From Roseburia rectibacter (GTDB taxonomy: Bacteria > Bacillota > Clostridia > Lachnospirales > Lachnospiraceae), in assembly GCF_014287515.2 (NCBI RefSeq), contig NZ_CP092473.1, forward strand, positions 1,143,001 through 1,207,000: 64,000 nt of DNA, given 5' to 3'. Both the position numbers and the translations under genes were made by a program. Below the pieces are notes generated by a model, which was not told the DNA's origin, ran no database searches, and worked only from the letters and a program-made list of their open reading frames with translations. Positions 17,795-28,199 of this stretch are shown piece after piece; position 1 is the first letter of the stretch, and every line of letters starts with the position of its first letter.

Positions 17795-19444
17795 ATGAAG
17801 AAAAGATTTAAGAGACTTGGGGCAATGTTACTCGCAGGTACAATGTTACTTGGCGCCACAGCCTGTGGCGGAGGAAGCAATTCTTCCACAACAGGAAATG
17901 CAGCAAAATCGGAAAACAGTGCATCCACTACGGAAGCAGGGGGAACGACAAGTAGTGGTGACATTGACACATCCGAACATGTAGTGATCACTTATATGGT
18001 GACCGGTGATAAACCGGATGGACAGAAAGCAGAGCGTCTTGATGAGATGTTAGAAAAACTGAATGCGATCCTGACCGAAAAAGTAAATGCAGAACTTGAG
18101 ATTTATTACATCGGATGGACCGATTATCTCTCCAACTACAACCTGACACTGGCACAGATGGATGGTTCTGTCGACCTTGTCGGAACTGCATCTGACTGGC
18201 TCGATGCCTGGCCAAACGCAAAGAACGGAGCATTCTTAGAGCTTTCCGAGGATATGTTAAAGACCTACGCACCAAAGACATGGGAGAGCGTAAGCCAGGA
18301 TCACTGGGATCTGTGTAAATATAACGGCTCGATCTATCTGATCCCGGAGGATAATTACGCACAGTGGACCAATCATGGATTTATCTATCGTCTTGACTGG
18401 GCAAAAGAAGCAGGACTGACAGATGGTGTCAAGAGCTGGGAAGATCTTACAACTTACTTTAAATATGTAAAAGAAGCTTACCCGGATATCATTCCATGGG
18501 ATTCTGACGGTACACAGTATGCACAGATGGCAAACGGCTGGATCACCTCCCACAGCAATTTTGTTGCAATCGACGGTATCTGCTCCGGCGCATTATGGGG
18601 CGGTACAAAAGATGACCTTTACACGATCACAACACCTGCATACACAGACACAGATATGATGGTCGAGTATGCAAAATTAATGAAAGAATGGGATAACATC
18701 GGTGTATGGAAGACAGACGTATTAAACAATACCGCTTCCTCAAACCGTGATGATTACCGTATCGGACGTGTTGCAGCAGAGCAGCACCACACACAGACCT
18801 GGACAGATCTGTGCAGTGCAACTCCGGCAAATACCATTTACCAGGATGATCCGGATGCAGAGTCAGGCTTCTTCTACTTCGGAGAAGAGACCGGAAACGT
18901 GGTAGCACTTTCCATCACACACGGTGCAATGGCAGTTTCCGCAGCAAGCAAGAACCCGGAAAGAGCACTGATGGTATATGATTTATTAAGAAATGACGAA
19001 GAATGCTACAGATTACTCTGCTATGGTATTGAAGGCGTATCTTACGAGATCAACGATGAGGGACTCCGCACAACTCCGGAAGGCTACAACTCAGACACAG
19101 ACAACATCAACGGTATGACCAACTGGTGGTGGGGGCGTAACGACGATCTTGAGATCAGAGACGCTACAAGAAACTGGGATGCAATTGACAAACTTTACAG
19201 TGAGTATGATTCCTTAAAGATTGATTATCCGTATGGACAGTTTGTACCGGAAGTTGATGATATCCAGTCTAAGATCGATAACATCAACGAAGTATATACC
19301 AACTATACAAAACAGATCTCTTATGGTAAATATCAGGGAACTGCGGAGGAGATCGTTGCAGAGATGCAGTCAGCATTAAAACAGGCTGGTATTGAAGAAG
19401 TAACCGCAGCACTGCAGGAACAGTTTGATGCATTATACAAATAG
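17795..19444 (+). CDS. Extracellular sugar-binding lipoprotein of the ABC importer
   Basis: A 549-residue solute-binding protein with a lipoprotein signal (MKKRFKRLGAMLLAGTMLLG then ATAC, lipid-modified Cys near residue 24) and a Ser/Thr-rich linker. The mature part has the two-lobe fold of large CUT1 binding proteins of the LplA/YtcQ group, which are longer (about 500-550 residues) than maltose-type proteins. It would capture oligosaccharides outside the membrane and pass them to the two permeases just upstream. GGAGGG precedes the ATG. A strong terminator closes the operon. Confidence 0.92.
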   Translation: MKKRFKRLGAMLLAGTMLLGATACGGGSNSSTTGNAAKSENSASTTEAGGTTSSGDIDTSEHVVITYMVTGDKPDGQKAERLDEMLEKLNAILTEKVNAELEIYYIGWTDYLSNYNLTLAQMDGSVDLVGTASDWLDAWPNAKNGAFLELSEDMLKTYAPKTWESVSQDHWDLCKYNGSIYLIPEDNYAQWTNHGFIYRLDWAKEAGLTDGVKSWEDLTTYFKYVKEAYPDIIPWDSDGTQYAQMANGWITSHSNFVAIDGICSGALWGGTKDDLYTITTPAYTDTDMMVEYAKLMKEWDNIGVWKTDVLNNTASSNRDDYRIGRVAAEQHHTQTWTDLCSATPANTIYQDDPDAESGFFYFGEETGNVVALSITHGAMAVSAASKNPERALMVYDLLRNDEECYRLLCYGIEGVSYEINDEGLRTTPEGYNSDTDNINGMTNWWWGRNDDLEIRDATRNWDAIDKLYSEYDSLKIDYPYGQFVPEVDDIQSKIDNINEVYTNYTKQISYGKYQGTAEEIVAEMQSALKQAGIEEVTAALQEQFDALYK

Positions 19445-19481
19445 GTATACAATAAAGGCATGATGTGCCGCTATTGAACAG

Positions 19482-19522
19482 AAGGTGTTGATTCTAAGAA
19501 ATAGGGGATCAACACCTTTTGT
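19482..19522 (+). terminator. Rho-independent terminator after the binding-protein gene
   Basis: AAGGTGTTGAT (19482-19492) and ATCAACACCTT (19508-19518) form a perfect 11-bp stem followed by TTTTG. Confidence 0.9.
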
Positions 19523-19576
19523 TATAGGAAAGAACTGATACAAAAGGAACATTTTGTGAAAAAGAGGAGAGATGGC

Positions 19577-21322
19577 ATGGGCAATTTTGAGATCACAGAC
19601 AATTTTTATCTGGATGGAAAACCGTTTCAGATCATATCGGGTGCAATTCATTATTTCAGAATCGTTCCGGAATACTGGCAGGACAGACTTGAAAAATTAA
19701 AGGCAATGGGATGCAATACAGTGGAGACATATATCCCGTGGAACATGCATGAACCGAAAAAAGGGGAATTCCACTTTGAGGGGATGCTTGACATAGAACG
19801 ATTTGTAAAAACGGCGCAGGAACTTGGGTTATATGTGATTTTAAGACCGTCGCCGTACATTTGTGCGGAGTGGGAATTTGGCGGACTGCCGGCGTGGCTG
19901 TTAGCGGAAGATGGAATGAAACTGCGCGTTTCCTATCCGCCGTTTTTAAAACATGTGCAGGATTACTATGATGTATTATTGAAAAAAATCGTGCCGTATC
20001 AGATCAATTACGGCGGACCGGTCATTTTGATGCAGGTCGAAAATGAATACGGATATTATGCAAACGACAGGGAATATCTGCTTGCAATGAAAGATAAAAT
20101 GCAAAAAGGCGGTGTCGTTGTCCCGCTTGTCACCTCGGACGGACCGTTTGAAGAAAATTTAAACGGAGGTCATTTAGAAGGCGCGCTGCCGACCGGAAAT
20201 TTTGGATCTAAGACAGAGGAGCGTTTTGAAGTCCTGAAAAAATATACGGACGGCGGGCCATTAATGTGCACGGAGTTTTGGGTAGGCTGGTTCGATCACT
20301 GGGGAAATGGCGGTCATATGACAGGCAATCTGGAGGAGAGCGTCAAGGACCTCGACAAAATGTTAGAACTCGGTCATGTCAATATTTATATGTTTGAGGG
20401 CGGTACGAATTTTGGATTTATGAATGGCTCGAACTACTATGATGAGCTGACCCCGGATGTGACATCGTATGACTATGATGCGCTATTGACGGAAGATGGA
20501 CAGATCACGGAAAAATACCGCAGATACCGCGACGTCATTGCAAAATACAGAGAGATACCGGAAGTCACATTTACGACTGAGATCAAAAGGAAGGCATATG
20601 GAACACTGCAGGCAAAAGAAAAGGTAAGCCTGTTTTCGGTGCTGGATGACCTCAGTGCTCCGGTGGAGAGCAGTTTTCCGCAGAGCATGGAAAAACTGGG
20701 GCAGAATTACGGCTATATTTTATATCATTCCACATTAGATACGGAGGAGAAACTCGAAAAACTCCGCCTGTGGGAGGCAAACGACCGTGCCAATATTTTT
20801 GTGGATCAAAAACCGGTCACAACACTTTACGATCTGGAACTTTTAAAAGAAAAAGAGCTGGATGTCACGTTTGAAAGGGGAGCAGATTTTGATATCCTGA
20901 TGGAAAATATGGGGCGTGTCAATTTCGGACCGCGCATGGAACACCAGAGAAAAGGCATTGGTCAGTGTGTGCAGGTCAACGGACATATGCACAACCACTG
21001 GAAACAGTACACGCTGCCGCTCGACAATATCGAAAAAGTTGACTTTTCCAAAGAATACAAAGAAGGGCTGCCGGGATTTTATCGTTTTACGGTGGATATC
21101 GACGAGACAGCAGATACATTCCTGGATTTTGAGGGATGGGGAAAGGGCTGTGTCTTTGTAAACGGATTTAATATCGGAAGATTCTGGGAGATCGGACCGC
21201 AGAAAAGACTCTATATCCCGGCGCCGCTGCTGAAAAAGGGCGAAAACGAGATCATCGTATTTGAGACAGAGGGAAAGACCCGCGATACGATCGTGTTGAA
21301 GGATGAGCCGGATATTGGCTGA
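19577..21322 (+). CDS. Beta-galactosidase, glycoside hydrolase family 35
   Basis: A 581-residue GH35 enzyme. The TIM barrel carries the acid/base Glu in GGPVILMQVENEYG (about 155) and the nucleophile Glu in LMCTEFWVGWFDHWG (about 233). The first block, SGAIHYFRIVPEYW, and CNTVETYIPWNMHEP are family signatures. C-terminal jelly-roll domains follow (FVNGFNIGRFWEIGPQKRLY). There is no signal peptide, so it should remove terminal beta-galactose from imported oligosaccharides. ATG 19577 follows GAGGAGAG; an upstream GTG at 19556 is unlikely. Confidence 0.93.
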   Translation: MGNFEITDNFYLDGKPFQIISGAIHYFRIVPEYWQDRLEKLKAMGCNTVETYIPWNMHEPKKGEFHFEGMLDIERFVKTAQELGLYVILRPSPYICAEWEFGGLPAWLLAEDGMKLRVSYPPFLKHVQDYYDVLLKKIVPYQINYGGPVILMQVENEYGYYANDREYLLAMKDKMQKGGVVVPLVTSDGPFEENLNGGHLEGALPTGNFGSKTEERFEVLKKYTDGGPLMCTEFWVGWFDHWGNGGHMTGNLEESVKDLDKMLELGHVNIYMFEGGTNFGFMNGSNYYDELTPDVTSYDYDALLTEDGQITEKYRRYRDVIAKYREIPEVTFTTEIKRKAYGTLQAKEKVSLFSVLDDLSAPVESSFPQSMEKLGQNYGYILYHSTLDTEEKLEKLRLWEANDRANIFVDQKPVTTLYDLELLKEKELDVTFERGADFDILMENMGRVNFGPRMEHQRKGIGQCVQVNGHMHNHWKQYTLPLDNIEKVDFSKEYKEGLPGFYRFTVDIDETADTFLDFEGWGKGCVFVNGFNIGRFWEIGPQKRLYIPAPLLKKGENEIIVFETEGKTRDTIVLKDEPDIG

Positions 21323-21366
21323 GTGTCCACGAAAATAAAAATCAAGTAATATGAATGGAGCAGGGT

Positions 21367-22275
21367 ATGGCAGGATATTTATTTGTACACTTTACCGGGG
21401 AACAGAAGGACGGCGAGCAGATCTATTTTTCCGTGAGCCGGGACGGACTGCACTGGACGGATCTAAACGATGGAAAACCGGTACTGTATTCGCATATCGG
21501 CGAGTGCGGTGTGCGCGATCCGTTTCCGGTAAAAAATCCGCTGAATGGACGTTATTATCTGATCGCAACCGATCTTCGAATCGAAAAGGGTGAGGGCTGG
21601 CAGGCAGCGCAGGAGCGCGGCAGCAGGGATATCATCATCTGGGAATCAGAAGACCTCGTGCACTGGGAAAAGGAGCGCGCCCATACAGTCGGCATCCGTG
21701 AGGCTGGCTGTGTCTGGGCGCCGGAGGCTGTGTTTGACGAGGAAGAACAGGCATTTTTAGTCTTTTTTGCATCCAAAGTAAAATGTGATGGGGAAGAGAC
21801 TGCAAAACACCGCATCTATGCCGCTTATACAAAGGATTTTGTCACATTTTCGGATACATTTTTGTATATGGAACGTGAGCGGGATGTGATCGATACCACG
21901 ATTTTAAGGAGTAACGGAAAATATTACCGGATCTCAAAGGATGAGACCGACAGCAGGCTGATCTTAGAGGAGTCAGACAGTCTCCGCGGGGATTTTAAGC
22001 GGATCTCCTGCCCGGTTTTTGAAAAATTAAAAGGCGTGGAAGGCCCGGAGGGCTATCTTTTGCCGGAGGGCAGGAGCTGGTGTGTGATCGCAGACCAGTT
22101 TGCCGAGGGAAAAGGGTATCTGCCGATGATCACGGAAGATCTGTCATCGGGTGATTTCACGATTTTGGAAAAAGAAAAATATGATCTTGGCAGGACGAAA
22201 AAAAGACACGGCGGGGTGTTGGAATTAAGTGACGCAGAGTATGAGAGATTAATTAAGGCAGAAATGGAGGGGTAA
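21367..22275 (+). CDS. GH43-like five-bladed beta-propeller glycosidase
   Basis: About 302 residues of predicted beta-propeller. Typical blocks are YFSVSRDGLHWTDLNDGKPV, the Asp-bearing GVRDPFPVKNPLNGRYYLIA, IIIWESEDLVHWEKER, and the Glu-bearing CVWAPEAVFDEE. GH43 enzymes are mostly arabinofuranosidases, xylosidases or exo-galactosidases; the exact activity cannot be read. It lacks a signal peptide. The start at 21367 is chosen for the GGAG just upstream. It ends one base before the beta-glucuronidase gene, so the two are coupled. Confidence 0.75.
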   Translation: MAGYLFVHFTGEQKDGEQIYFSVSRDGLHWTDLNDGKPVLYSHIGECGVRDPFPVKNPLNGRYYLIATDLRIEKGEGWQAAQERGSRDIIIWESEDLVHWEKERAHTVGIREAGCVWAPEAVFDEEEQAFLVFFASKVKCDGEETAKHRIYAAYTKDFVTFSDTFLYMERERDVIDTTILRSNGKYYRISKDETDSRLILEESDSLRGDFKRISCPVFEKLKGVEGPEGYLLPEGRSWCVIADQFAEGKGYLPMITEDLSSGDFTILEKEKYDLGRTKKRHGGVLELSDAEYERLIKAEMEG

Positions 22276-22276
22276 C

Positions 22277-24079
22277 ATGTTATATCCACAGGAAAATAAG
22301 ATTCGTGGGATCATTGATTTAAACGGAGTGTGGGATTTTGCACTTGGGACAACGGAGGAACCGGGGGATGCGGTGACATTGCCGGAGCAGATGGAGCCAA
22401 TCGCAGTTCCGGCATCTTACAATGATCAGAAAGATGATATTGCTTACCGGAATCATTACGGTTATGCGTATTACCGGAGAAATATTACAGTGCCTTCTTA
22501 TTACAAGGGACAGAGACTGGTGCTTCGCTTTGACGCAGTAACACATTTTGCAAAAATTTATCTGAATGGGGTATTGCTCACACAGCATAAAGGAGGATTT
22601 CTTCCATTTGAAGTGGATATCACTGACAAATTATGTGCAGGGGAGAGTGCAGAACTGGTCGTTGCTGTGGATAACCGCATTAATCACAGCACACTTCCGG
22701 TTGGAAATGAGGAGGGAACCTCATTTATGGGAGCAGACAATGCAGGAGTGCCGGGAGTTGAAGCTGCAAAACGCTGGAGAAAACCACAGAATCTTCCTAA
22801 TTTTGATTTCTTTAATTATGCAGGGATCAACCGTCCGGTCCGAATTTATACGACACCGAAGGCGTATATCAAAGATGTAACGCTTGTGACAGATATCCGT
22901 GGAACGGATGGCATTGTGAATTATCAGGTTAAGACTTCAGATACAGATGGACAGGAAGTTGTACTGCAGATCTTAGATGCCAATGGAAATGAAGTGGCAC
23001 AGGCAAAAGGCACTTCCGGGGAGATCGTGATACCGGATGCAAAACTGTGGGAGCCATATCCGGGAACACCGTATCTGTATACGGCAGCAGTCACGTTCGG
23101 TGATGATTATTATGAGGAGCCGTTTGGCGTGCGTACGGTGCGCGTGGAGGGGACTTCGTTTCTGATCAATGGAAAACCGTTTTATTTCAAAGGGTTTGGA
23201 AAACATGAGGATTCGGCATTTCATGGACGGGGTATGGATGTCTGTCTGGATGTTAAAGATGTCAATTTGATTCACTGGCTGCATGCAAATTCTTTCCGTA
23301 CCAGCCATTATCCATATGCGGAAGAAATGTACCGCCTGTGCGACCGTGAAGGAATCGTGATCATCGACGAGGTTCCGGCAGTCGGGATCGGTGCCGGAGC
23401 AGGAATCAATCCTTATGAGACATTTCCTATCCGTGAACACCATGAACAGGTCATTAAGGACATGATCGCGCGTGACAAAAACCATCCATGCGTTGTCATG
23501 TGGTCACTTGGAAATGAACCGGATACGGAAAATTTTCCGGAGTCAGCATACGAGTATTGGCATTCACTCTATGAGCTGGCACATGAGACAGACCCTTCTG
23601 ACCGTCCAGTTACTTTAGTCTGCTGTCAGAACAACTATGAAAAAGATATTGTCACAAGAAGCATGGATGTCGTCTGCATTAACCGTTACTATGGATGGTA
23701 CAACCTGTCCGGAGATCTTGACGCTGCCTGCTATGGATTAAATCTTGAACTCGACTTCTGGGAATCCCAGAATAAACCGGTCATGATCACCGAGTACGGC
23801 GCTGATGCCGTAGCCGGTATCCATGAGTGTGTGCCCGAGATGTTCTCGGAGGAATTTCAGGTGGAATTTTATAAGAGACAAAATGCACAGTTCGATAAGA
23901 GGAAGGTCTTTATCGGGGAGCATGTCTGGAACTTTGCGGACTTTGCGACCGTGCAGGGATGCATGAGAGTTGATGGTAATAAAAAGGGACTGTTTACGAG
24001 AGAGCGCAGACCGAAAATGGCGGCGCATTACTTTAAAGAGAGATGGGGAGAGATACCTAATTTTGAGTATAAGGGTTAG
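22277..24079 (+). CDS. uidA: Beta-glucuronidase (GH2)
   Basis: A 600-residue GH2 enzyme with features that separate glucuronidases from galactosidases. The acid/base Glu is in VMWSLGNEPDTENF (about 412), the nucleophile in VMITEYGADAVAG (about 505), and the carboxylate-reading block GNKKGLFTRERRPKMAAH lies near 567. The N-terminal jelly roll and immunoglobulin-like domain are intact, and no large loop-1 insertion stands out. It releases glucuronic acid from glycans or conjugates in the cytoplasm. The start follows GGAGGGGTAAC and is one base downstream of the GH43-like gene. Confidence 0.9.
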   Translation: MLYPQENKIRGIIDLNGVWDFALGTTEEPGDAVTLPEQMEPIAVPASYNDQKDDIAYRNHYGYAYYRRNITVPSYYKGQRLVLRFDAVTHFAKIYLNGVLLTQHKGGFLPFEVDITDKLCAGESAELVVAVDNRINHSTLPVGNEEGTSFMGADNAGVPGVEAAKRWRKPQNLPNFDFFNYAGINRPVRIYTTPKAYIKDVTLVTDIRGTDGIVNYQVKTSDTDGQEVVLQILDANGNEVAQAKGTSGEIVIPDAKLWEPYPGTPYLYTAAVTFGDDYYEEPFGVRTVRVEGTSFLINGKPFYFKGFGKHEDSAFHGRGMDVCLDVKDVNLIHWLHANSFRTSHYPYAEEMYRLCDREGIVIIDEVPAVGIGAGAGINPYETFPIREHHEQVIKDMIARDKNHPCVVMWSLGNEPDTENFPESAYEYWHSLYELAHETDPSDRPVTLVCCQNNYEKDIVTRSMDVVCINRYYGWYNLSGDLDAACYGLNLELDFWESQNKPVMITEYGADAVAGIHECVPEMFSEEFQVEFYKRQNAQFDKRKVFIGEHVWNFADFATVQGCMRVDGNKKGLFTRERRPKMAAHYFKERWGEIPNFEYKG

Positions 24080-24122
24080 GTGGTAAAGCACAAAGCGGGA
24101 GCCACAAACTAAAGGAGAAATC

Positions 24123-26054
24123 ATGTCAAAAAATATTCGTGAAATCAACATCAACCAGATAAAAATCCACGACCCATTCTGGTCTGCCATGCAGCACCGC
24201 ATGACAGACACCGTCATTCCGTTTCAGGAGAAAGTATTAAATGATGAAGTGCCAGGCGTGGAAAAAAGCCATGCCATTGAAAATTTTCGTATTGCCGCAG
24301 GTTTAAGCGAAGGAGAATTTTATGGTATGGTCTTTCAGGACAGTGACGTCGCAAAATGGTTAGAGGGTGTCGCCTATTCGCTTGCGGTAAAGCCGGACAA
24401 TGAGTTGGAAGCGCGTGCGGATGAGATCATTGACATCATCGAAAAGGCACAGCAGCCGGATGGCTATCTTGATACCTTTTTTATTGTAAAAGAACCGGAA
24501 CACCGCTGGCAGAATTTGCAGGAGTGCCATGAACTGTACTGTGCCGGACATATGATGGAGGCTGGTGTCGCATACTATCAGACAACCGGAAAAGAAAAAC
24601 TGCTTCATGTGGTGGAGCGTCTTGCTGACCATATCATTTCCAGATTTGGAGAGGACAAAGAGCCGGGAATACCGGGACATCAGGAAGTGGAGATCGGACT
24701 GATGAAACTATACCGTGCAACCGGAAAAGAAAAATACAAAAAGATGGCACGGTATTTTCTGGAGGAACGAGGAAAAAATCCGGATTATTTTTATGAGGAA
24801 AAGAAAAAAAGAGGCTGGCAGCATTGGGGACAGTATAGCTTAGAACCGTTAGATCAGAGATACACGCAGACGCACGCTACGATTTATGAGCAGAAAGAGG
24901 CAGTCGGACACAGTGTCCGTGCTGTTTATATGTATACGGCAATGGCTGACCTTGCCGGGGAAGATAAAGATGAGAGACTTTATGAGGCATGCCAGACTTT
25001 GTGGGATAATATCGTAAAGAAAAGAATGTATATCACCGGCGGCATCGGTTCTACAGTTGAAGGCGAGGCTTTTACGATCGATTATGACCTGCCAAACGAT
25101 ATGGCATATGCGGAGACCTGCGCGTCGATAGGAATGATCTTTTTTGCAAAGAGAATGTTGGAAATAAAACCCCTTGGAATTTATGCCGATATCATGGAAC
25201 GGGAATTTTACAATGGAACCATCAGCGGTATCCAGTTGGATGGAAAACAGTTTTTCTATGTGAATCCGCTTGAGGTAAATCCGGGAACATCCGGCACGAT
25301 CTTTGGTTATAAACATGTATTGCCGACCCGTCCGGGCTGGTATGCATGTGCATGCTGTCCGCCGAACCTGGTACGTCTTGTAACTTCACTGGGAACTTAT
25401 GCATGGAGTGAGAGTGAAACGACGCTCTATTCACATCTGTTTCTGGGACAGACCGCGGATTTTGATAAAGCGGTGATTACGGTAGAAAGCAGTTATCCGT
25501 GGGAAGGAAAGGTATCCTATCAGGTAAAAGCAAAAAAAGAAAAGGCGTTTGAACTTGCAATTCATATCCCATCCCATATTCGTCCGGACACACTTGCTGT
25601 GACAGTAAACGGAGAAAAAACAGATGACATGTCTTTTGTGAAAAATGGTTATCTTTATCTGAAGAGAAACTGGGGAGAAAATGATGTGGTTGCACTTACA
25701 TTTGATCTTCCGGTACGAAAAATTTATGCAAATACGAATGTGCGTGAAGATGAGGGCTGTGTCGCGTTGATGAGGGGACCGGTCGTATACTGCTTTGAAG
25801 GTGCAGACAATGGTGAGTGCATTCAGGCACTTCGTATACCAAGAGAGATCAAAGCTGAGACGGAACTTTGCAAAGAAGGTGTATTAGCGGGAAATGTGCT
25901 GATCCATCTGCCGGGATACCGGATGGAGAGCAGTGATGCGCTTTACTCCGAGGAACGCCCAAAGCGGACAGACGTAATGCTGACCGCAATTCCTTATTAT
26001 GTATGGGCGAACCGGGGAGAAAATCAGATGCGCGTCTGGATGCCGGAAGAATAA
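24123..26054 (+). CDS. Beta-L-arabinofuranosidase, GH127 type
   Basis: A 643-residue (alpha/alpha)6-barrel protein with the metal-thiolate active site of GH127: the Glu-x-Cys pair in MAYAETCASIG (about 332-334) and the catalytic cysteines in WYACACCPPNLVRL (about 410). C-terminal beta-sandwich domains follow. The family removes beta-L-arabinofuranose with a cysteine nucleophile held by zinc. No signal peptide is visible. It lies 43 bases after the glucuronidase gene with AAAGGAGAAA as ribosome site, and ends opposite the converging GH27 gene. Confidence 0.88.
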   Translation: MSKNIREININQIKIHDPFWSAMQHRMTDTVIPFQEKVLNDEVPGVEKSHAIENFRIAAGLSEGEFYGMVFQDSDVAKWLEGVAYSLAVKPDNELEARADEIIDIIEKAQQPDGYLDTFFIVKEPEHRWQNLQECHELYCAGHMMEAGVAYYQTTGKEKLLHVVERLADHIISRFGEDKEPGIPGHQEVEIGLMKLYRATGKEKYKKMARYFLEERGKNPDYFYEEKKKRGWQHWGQYSLEPLDQRYTQTHATIYEQKEAVGHSVRAVYMYTAMADLAGEDKDERLYEACQTLWDNIVKKRMYITGGIGSTVEGEAFTIDYDLPNDMAYAETCASIGMIFFAKRMLEIKPLGIYADIMEREFYNGTISGIQLDGKQFFYVNPLEVNPGTSGTIFGYKHVLPTRPGWYACACCPPNLVRLVTSLGTYAWSESETTLYSHLFLGQTADFDKAVITVESSYPWEGKVSYQVKAKKEKAFELAIHIPSHIRPDTLAVTVNGEKTDDMSFVKNGYLYLKRNWGENDVVALTFDLPVRKIYANTNVREDEGCVALMRGPVVYCFEGADNGECIQALRIPREIKAETELCKEGVLAGNVLIHLPGYRMESSDALYSEERPKRTDVMLTAIPYYVWANRGENQMRVWMPEE

Positions 26055-26101
26055 ATCTTTTGGCTTATCAGAGACTTATTTTACAGCATCAAAGACAAAG
26101 A

Positions 26102-27415
26102 TCAGTTTTCTACACGAAATACCAGACATCCGTGTGCTGGCGGGGTGACAGAGATCGCACTGCCGGATACGGATGTTTTTTCTTTGCTCCAGAGTTCTGT
26201 CAGACTGGCATTTTCATGGATGCATAATTCATCACCGACACGGAGAGTTTCAATCTCACAATGGATTGTCTGTGTTTCATCTGAGAGATTAAAGAAAGCA
26301 ATAAAATGTTCGCCTGTAACTGCATTATGTGCGCACCAGATGGCTTTTTCATCGTCAAGACATATCTGATGAGGTTTACAGTCCGGTGTCAGCATGGAAA
26401 GTATATCGCGGTTGGTCAAAAGTGCAAGCGTGGCATCGTCTAATTTTGTCAGTTCACAGCCAAGCATTAAAGGAGAGCCGAAAAGACACCAGAGTGTTAA
26501 CATGGTATGCTGTTCATCCGGTGCAAAATTAGTGTACCATTCATGTCCGAAGCCTTTTCCAAGCCAGCCAAGCGGCAGCATATCACAGTCCGGATAGCAT
26601 CCCTTTGAAACATGGTTCTGCCAGAGTTCACAGCGGTGGAACATATCTTTTAACAGATCCCATTTATCCCAGAAATCATCAGTGATACGCCACATGTTTG
26701 CGTAAGTTTCATAATGCCATGCATGTTCGATCAGTGCAGGACCCGGAGACAGGGATAAAACGATAGGTCTTCCACAGCGTGTGATCGCCTTATGCAGCAT
26801 TTCTATCTCGTGGCGTGCAGAATATGGGTTTGCCGGATAAATATTGGTGTTGCAGATATCATCACATTTGATAAAATCGACACCCCAGGAAGCGTAAAGT
26901 TCCATCAGGGAATTATAGTAAGTCTGTCCTGCCGCTGTGTCACGTACTCCATACATATCCGGGTTCCATCCGCAGATGGAGGAAGGATTGGCAACCATAT
27001 CAGCAGTCACATTGCTGCCTTTGATCTTACTGTGATTATGTGCGGCAGTTCTGGGAATTCCTCGCATGATGTGGATTCCAAACTTTAAACCGAGACTGTG
27101 GATATAGTCTGCAAGATGGGTAAATCCGGTGCCGTCAGCGGAAGATGGAAATCGATCCGGATCAGGCTGTAATCTGGAAAATTCGTCCATCGCGACGTCT
27201 GCAAACGGAATGTACTGGAACTGATCACGCATGGAACCGGCACCGATCGCATACCATTCGATGTCGACAACGATATATTCCCAACCAAAATCTTTTAAAT
27301 GTGCAGCCATATAGTCTGCATTTGCTTTTACGGCATCTTCTGTTACCGTAGTGTCATAGTAATCATAGCTGTTCCACCCCATAGGCGGCAGCGGTGCAAA
27401 ATTATTTTTGTTCAT
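26102..27415 (-). CDS. Alpha-galactosidase, GH27 type
   Basis: The only reverse-strand enzyme of the locus, 437 residues, converging with the GH127 gene. The GH27 signature is at the start (PPMGWNSYDYY), with IVVDIEWY next, the nucleophile Asp in GVDFIKCDDICNT and the probable acid/base Asp in WRITDDFWDKWD. A C-terminal beta domain follows. It removes terminal alpha-galactose; some members act on beta-L-arabinopyranose. There is no signal peptide. The start has GGAGGG upstream on its strand. Confidence 0.9.
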   Translation of the reverse strand: MNKNNFAPLPPMGWNSYDYYDTTVTEDAVKANADYMAAHLKDFGWEYIVVDIEWYAIGAGSMRDQFQYIPFADVAMDEFSRLQPDPDRFPSSADGTGFTHLADYIHSLGLKFGIHIMRGIPRTAAHNHSKIKGSNVTADMVANPSSICGWNPDMYGVRDTAAGQTYYNSLMELYASWGVDFIKCDDICNTNIYPANPYSARHEIEMLHKAITRCGRPIVLSLSPGPALIEHAWHYETYANMWRITDDFWDKWDLLKDMFHRCELWQNHVSKGCYPDCDMLPLGWLGKGFGHEWYTNFAPDEQHTMLTLWCLFGSPLMLGCELTKLDDATLALLTNRDILSMLTPDCKPHQICLDDEKAIWCAHNAVTGEHFIAFFNLSDETQTIHCEIETLRVGDELCIHENASLTELWSKEKTSVSGSAISVTPPAHGCLVFRVEN

Positions 27416-27551
27416 AAATACCCTCCAAAAGTGATCTCATAAGCCGATTATACTATATAGAAATTACAATACAATAACGCATTGCATTTCTTTTCACATT
27501 TTTTTATAATGATGATGGTATCAAATTAGTCAGATAATAAGAGGAATGATC

Positions 27552-28127
27552 ATGTCCGATAAGAAAACAGTAAAAATAAATGGTTTTGTATTTACAGATG
27601 AAGCGGAAGCAGAGCAGGCAAAAAAGGAAGCGCAGGGAATCCATTATGTGGAAGAACGTGCAGATATGCATCATCCGGAAACAGTACTTGAAATCTACAA
27701 TAAAATGGTAAAGCAGGAGTTGTTTGAGACAGCCGTTGGTTATACTTATCTAAAAGAACTTCAGGAATACCTGATCCAGAATCCTGCAATCAATAATGCG
27801 GATATCCTTCCAATCTATGTGACACATCCGATGTTAGAGGAGAGTCTCAAAAAGAAATTAAGGATTTCTGCAAAACATCAGTCAGATGAAAAGAAAAAAC
27901 AGGGAAAAGCAGATGGGTACCGCAAAAAGTATGAGATTACATTATTTGTATCTGTGATTCTTGCAATCAGTATAATCGGCATGTTTATCATTGCATCGAC
28001 GAGTGACAGCCCTACAATTTTAAATTATGAGAATAAACTGATCGATAAATATGCGGAATGGGAGCAGGAACTTGATGAGCGGGAAGCTGCCTTGAATGAA
28101 CGTGAACAGATGGTGGAAGAACCATAG
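27552..28127 (+). CDS. Single-span membrane protein of unknown function
   Basis: 191 residues, not recognised. The N-terminal 130 residues are soluble, charged and mostly helical, ending in a lysine-rich stretch. One transmembrane segment follows (ITLFVSVILAISIIGMFIIA, about 135-155), then a short acidic coiled-coil tail (EWEQELDEREAALNEREQ). Start ATG 27552 has AGAGGAATGATC before it. It precedes a two-component system on the same strand and might be linked to signalling, but nothing in the sequence proves this. Confidence 0.75.
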   Translation: MSDKKTVKINGFVFTDEAEAEQAKKEAQGIHYVEERADMHHPETVLEIYNKMVKQELFETAVGYTYLKELQEYLIQNPAINNADILPIYVTHPMLEESLKKKLRISAKHQSDEKKKQGKADGYRKKYEITLFVSVILAISIIGMFIIASTSDSPTILNYENKLIDKYAEWEQELDEREAALNEREQMVEEP

Positions 28128-28199
28128 AAGATATCACATTTATTTCATAATTATCTGTTAAATTGTAATGTGAAAAATGGCAGGAATGGAGCATTAAGT

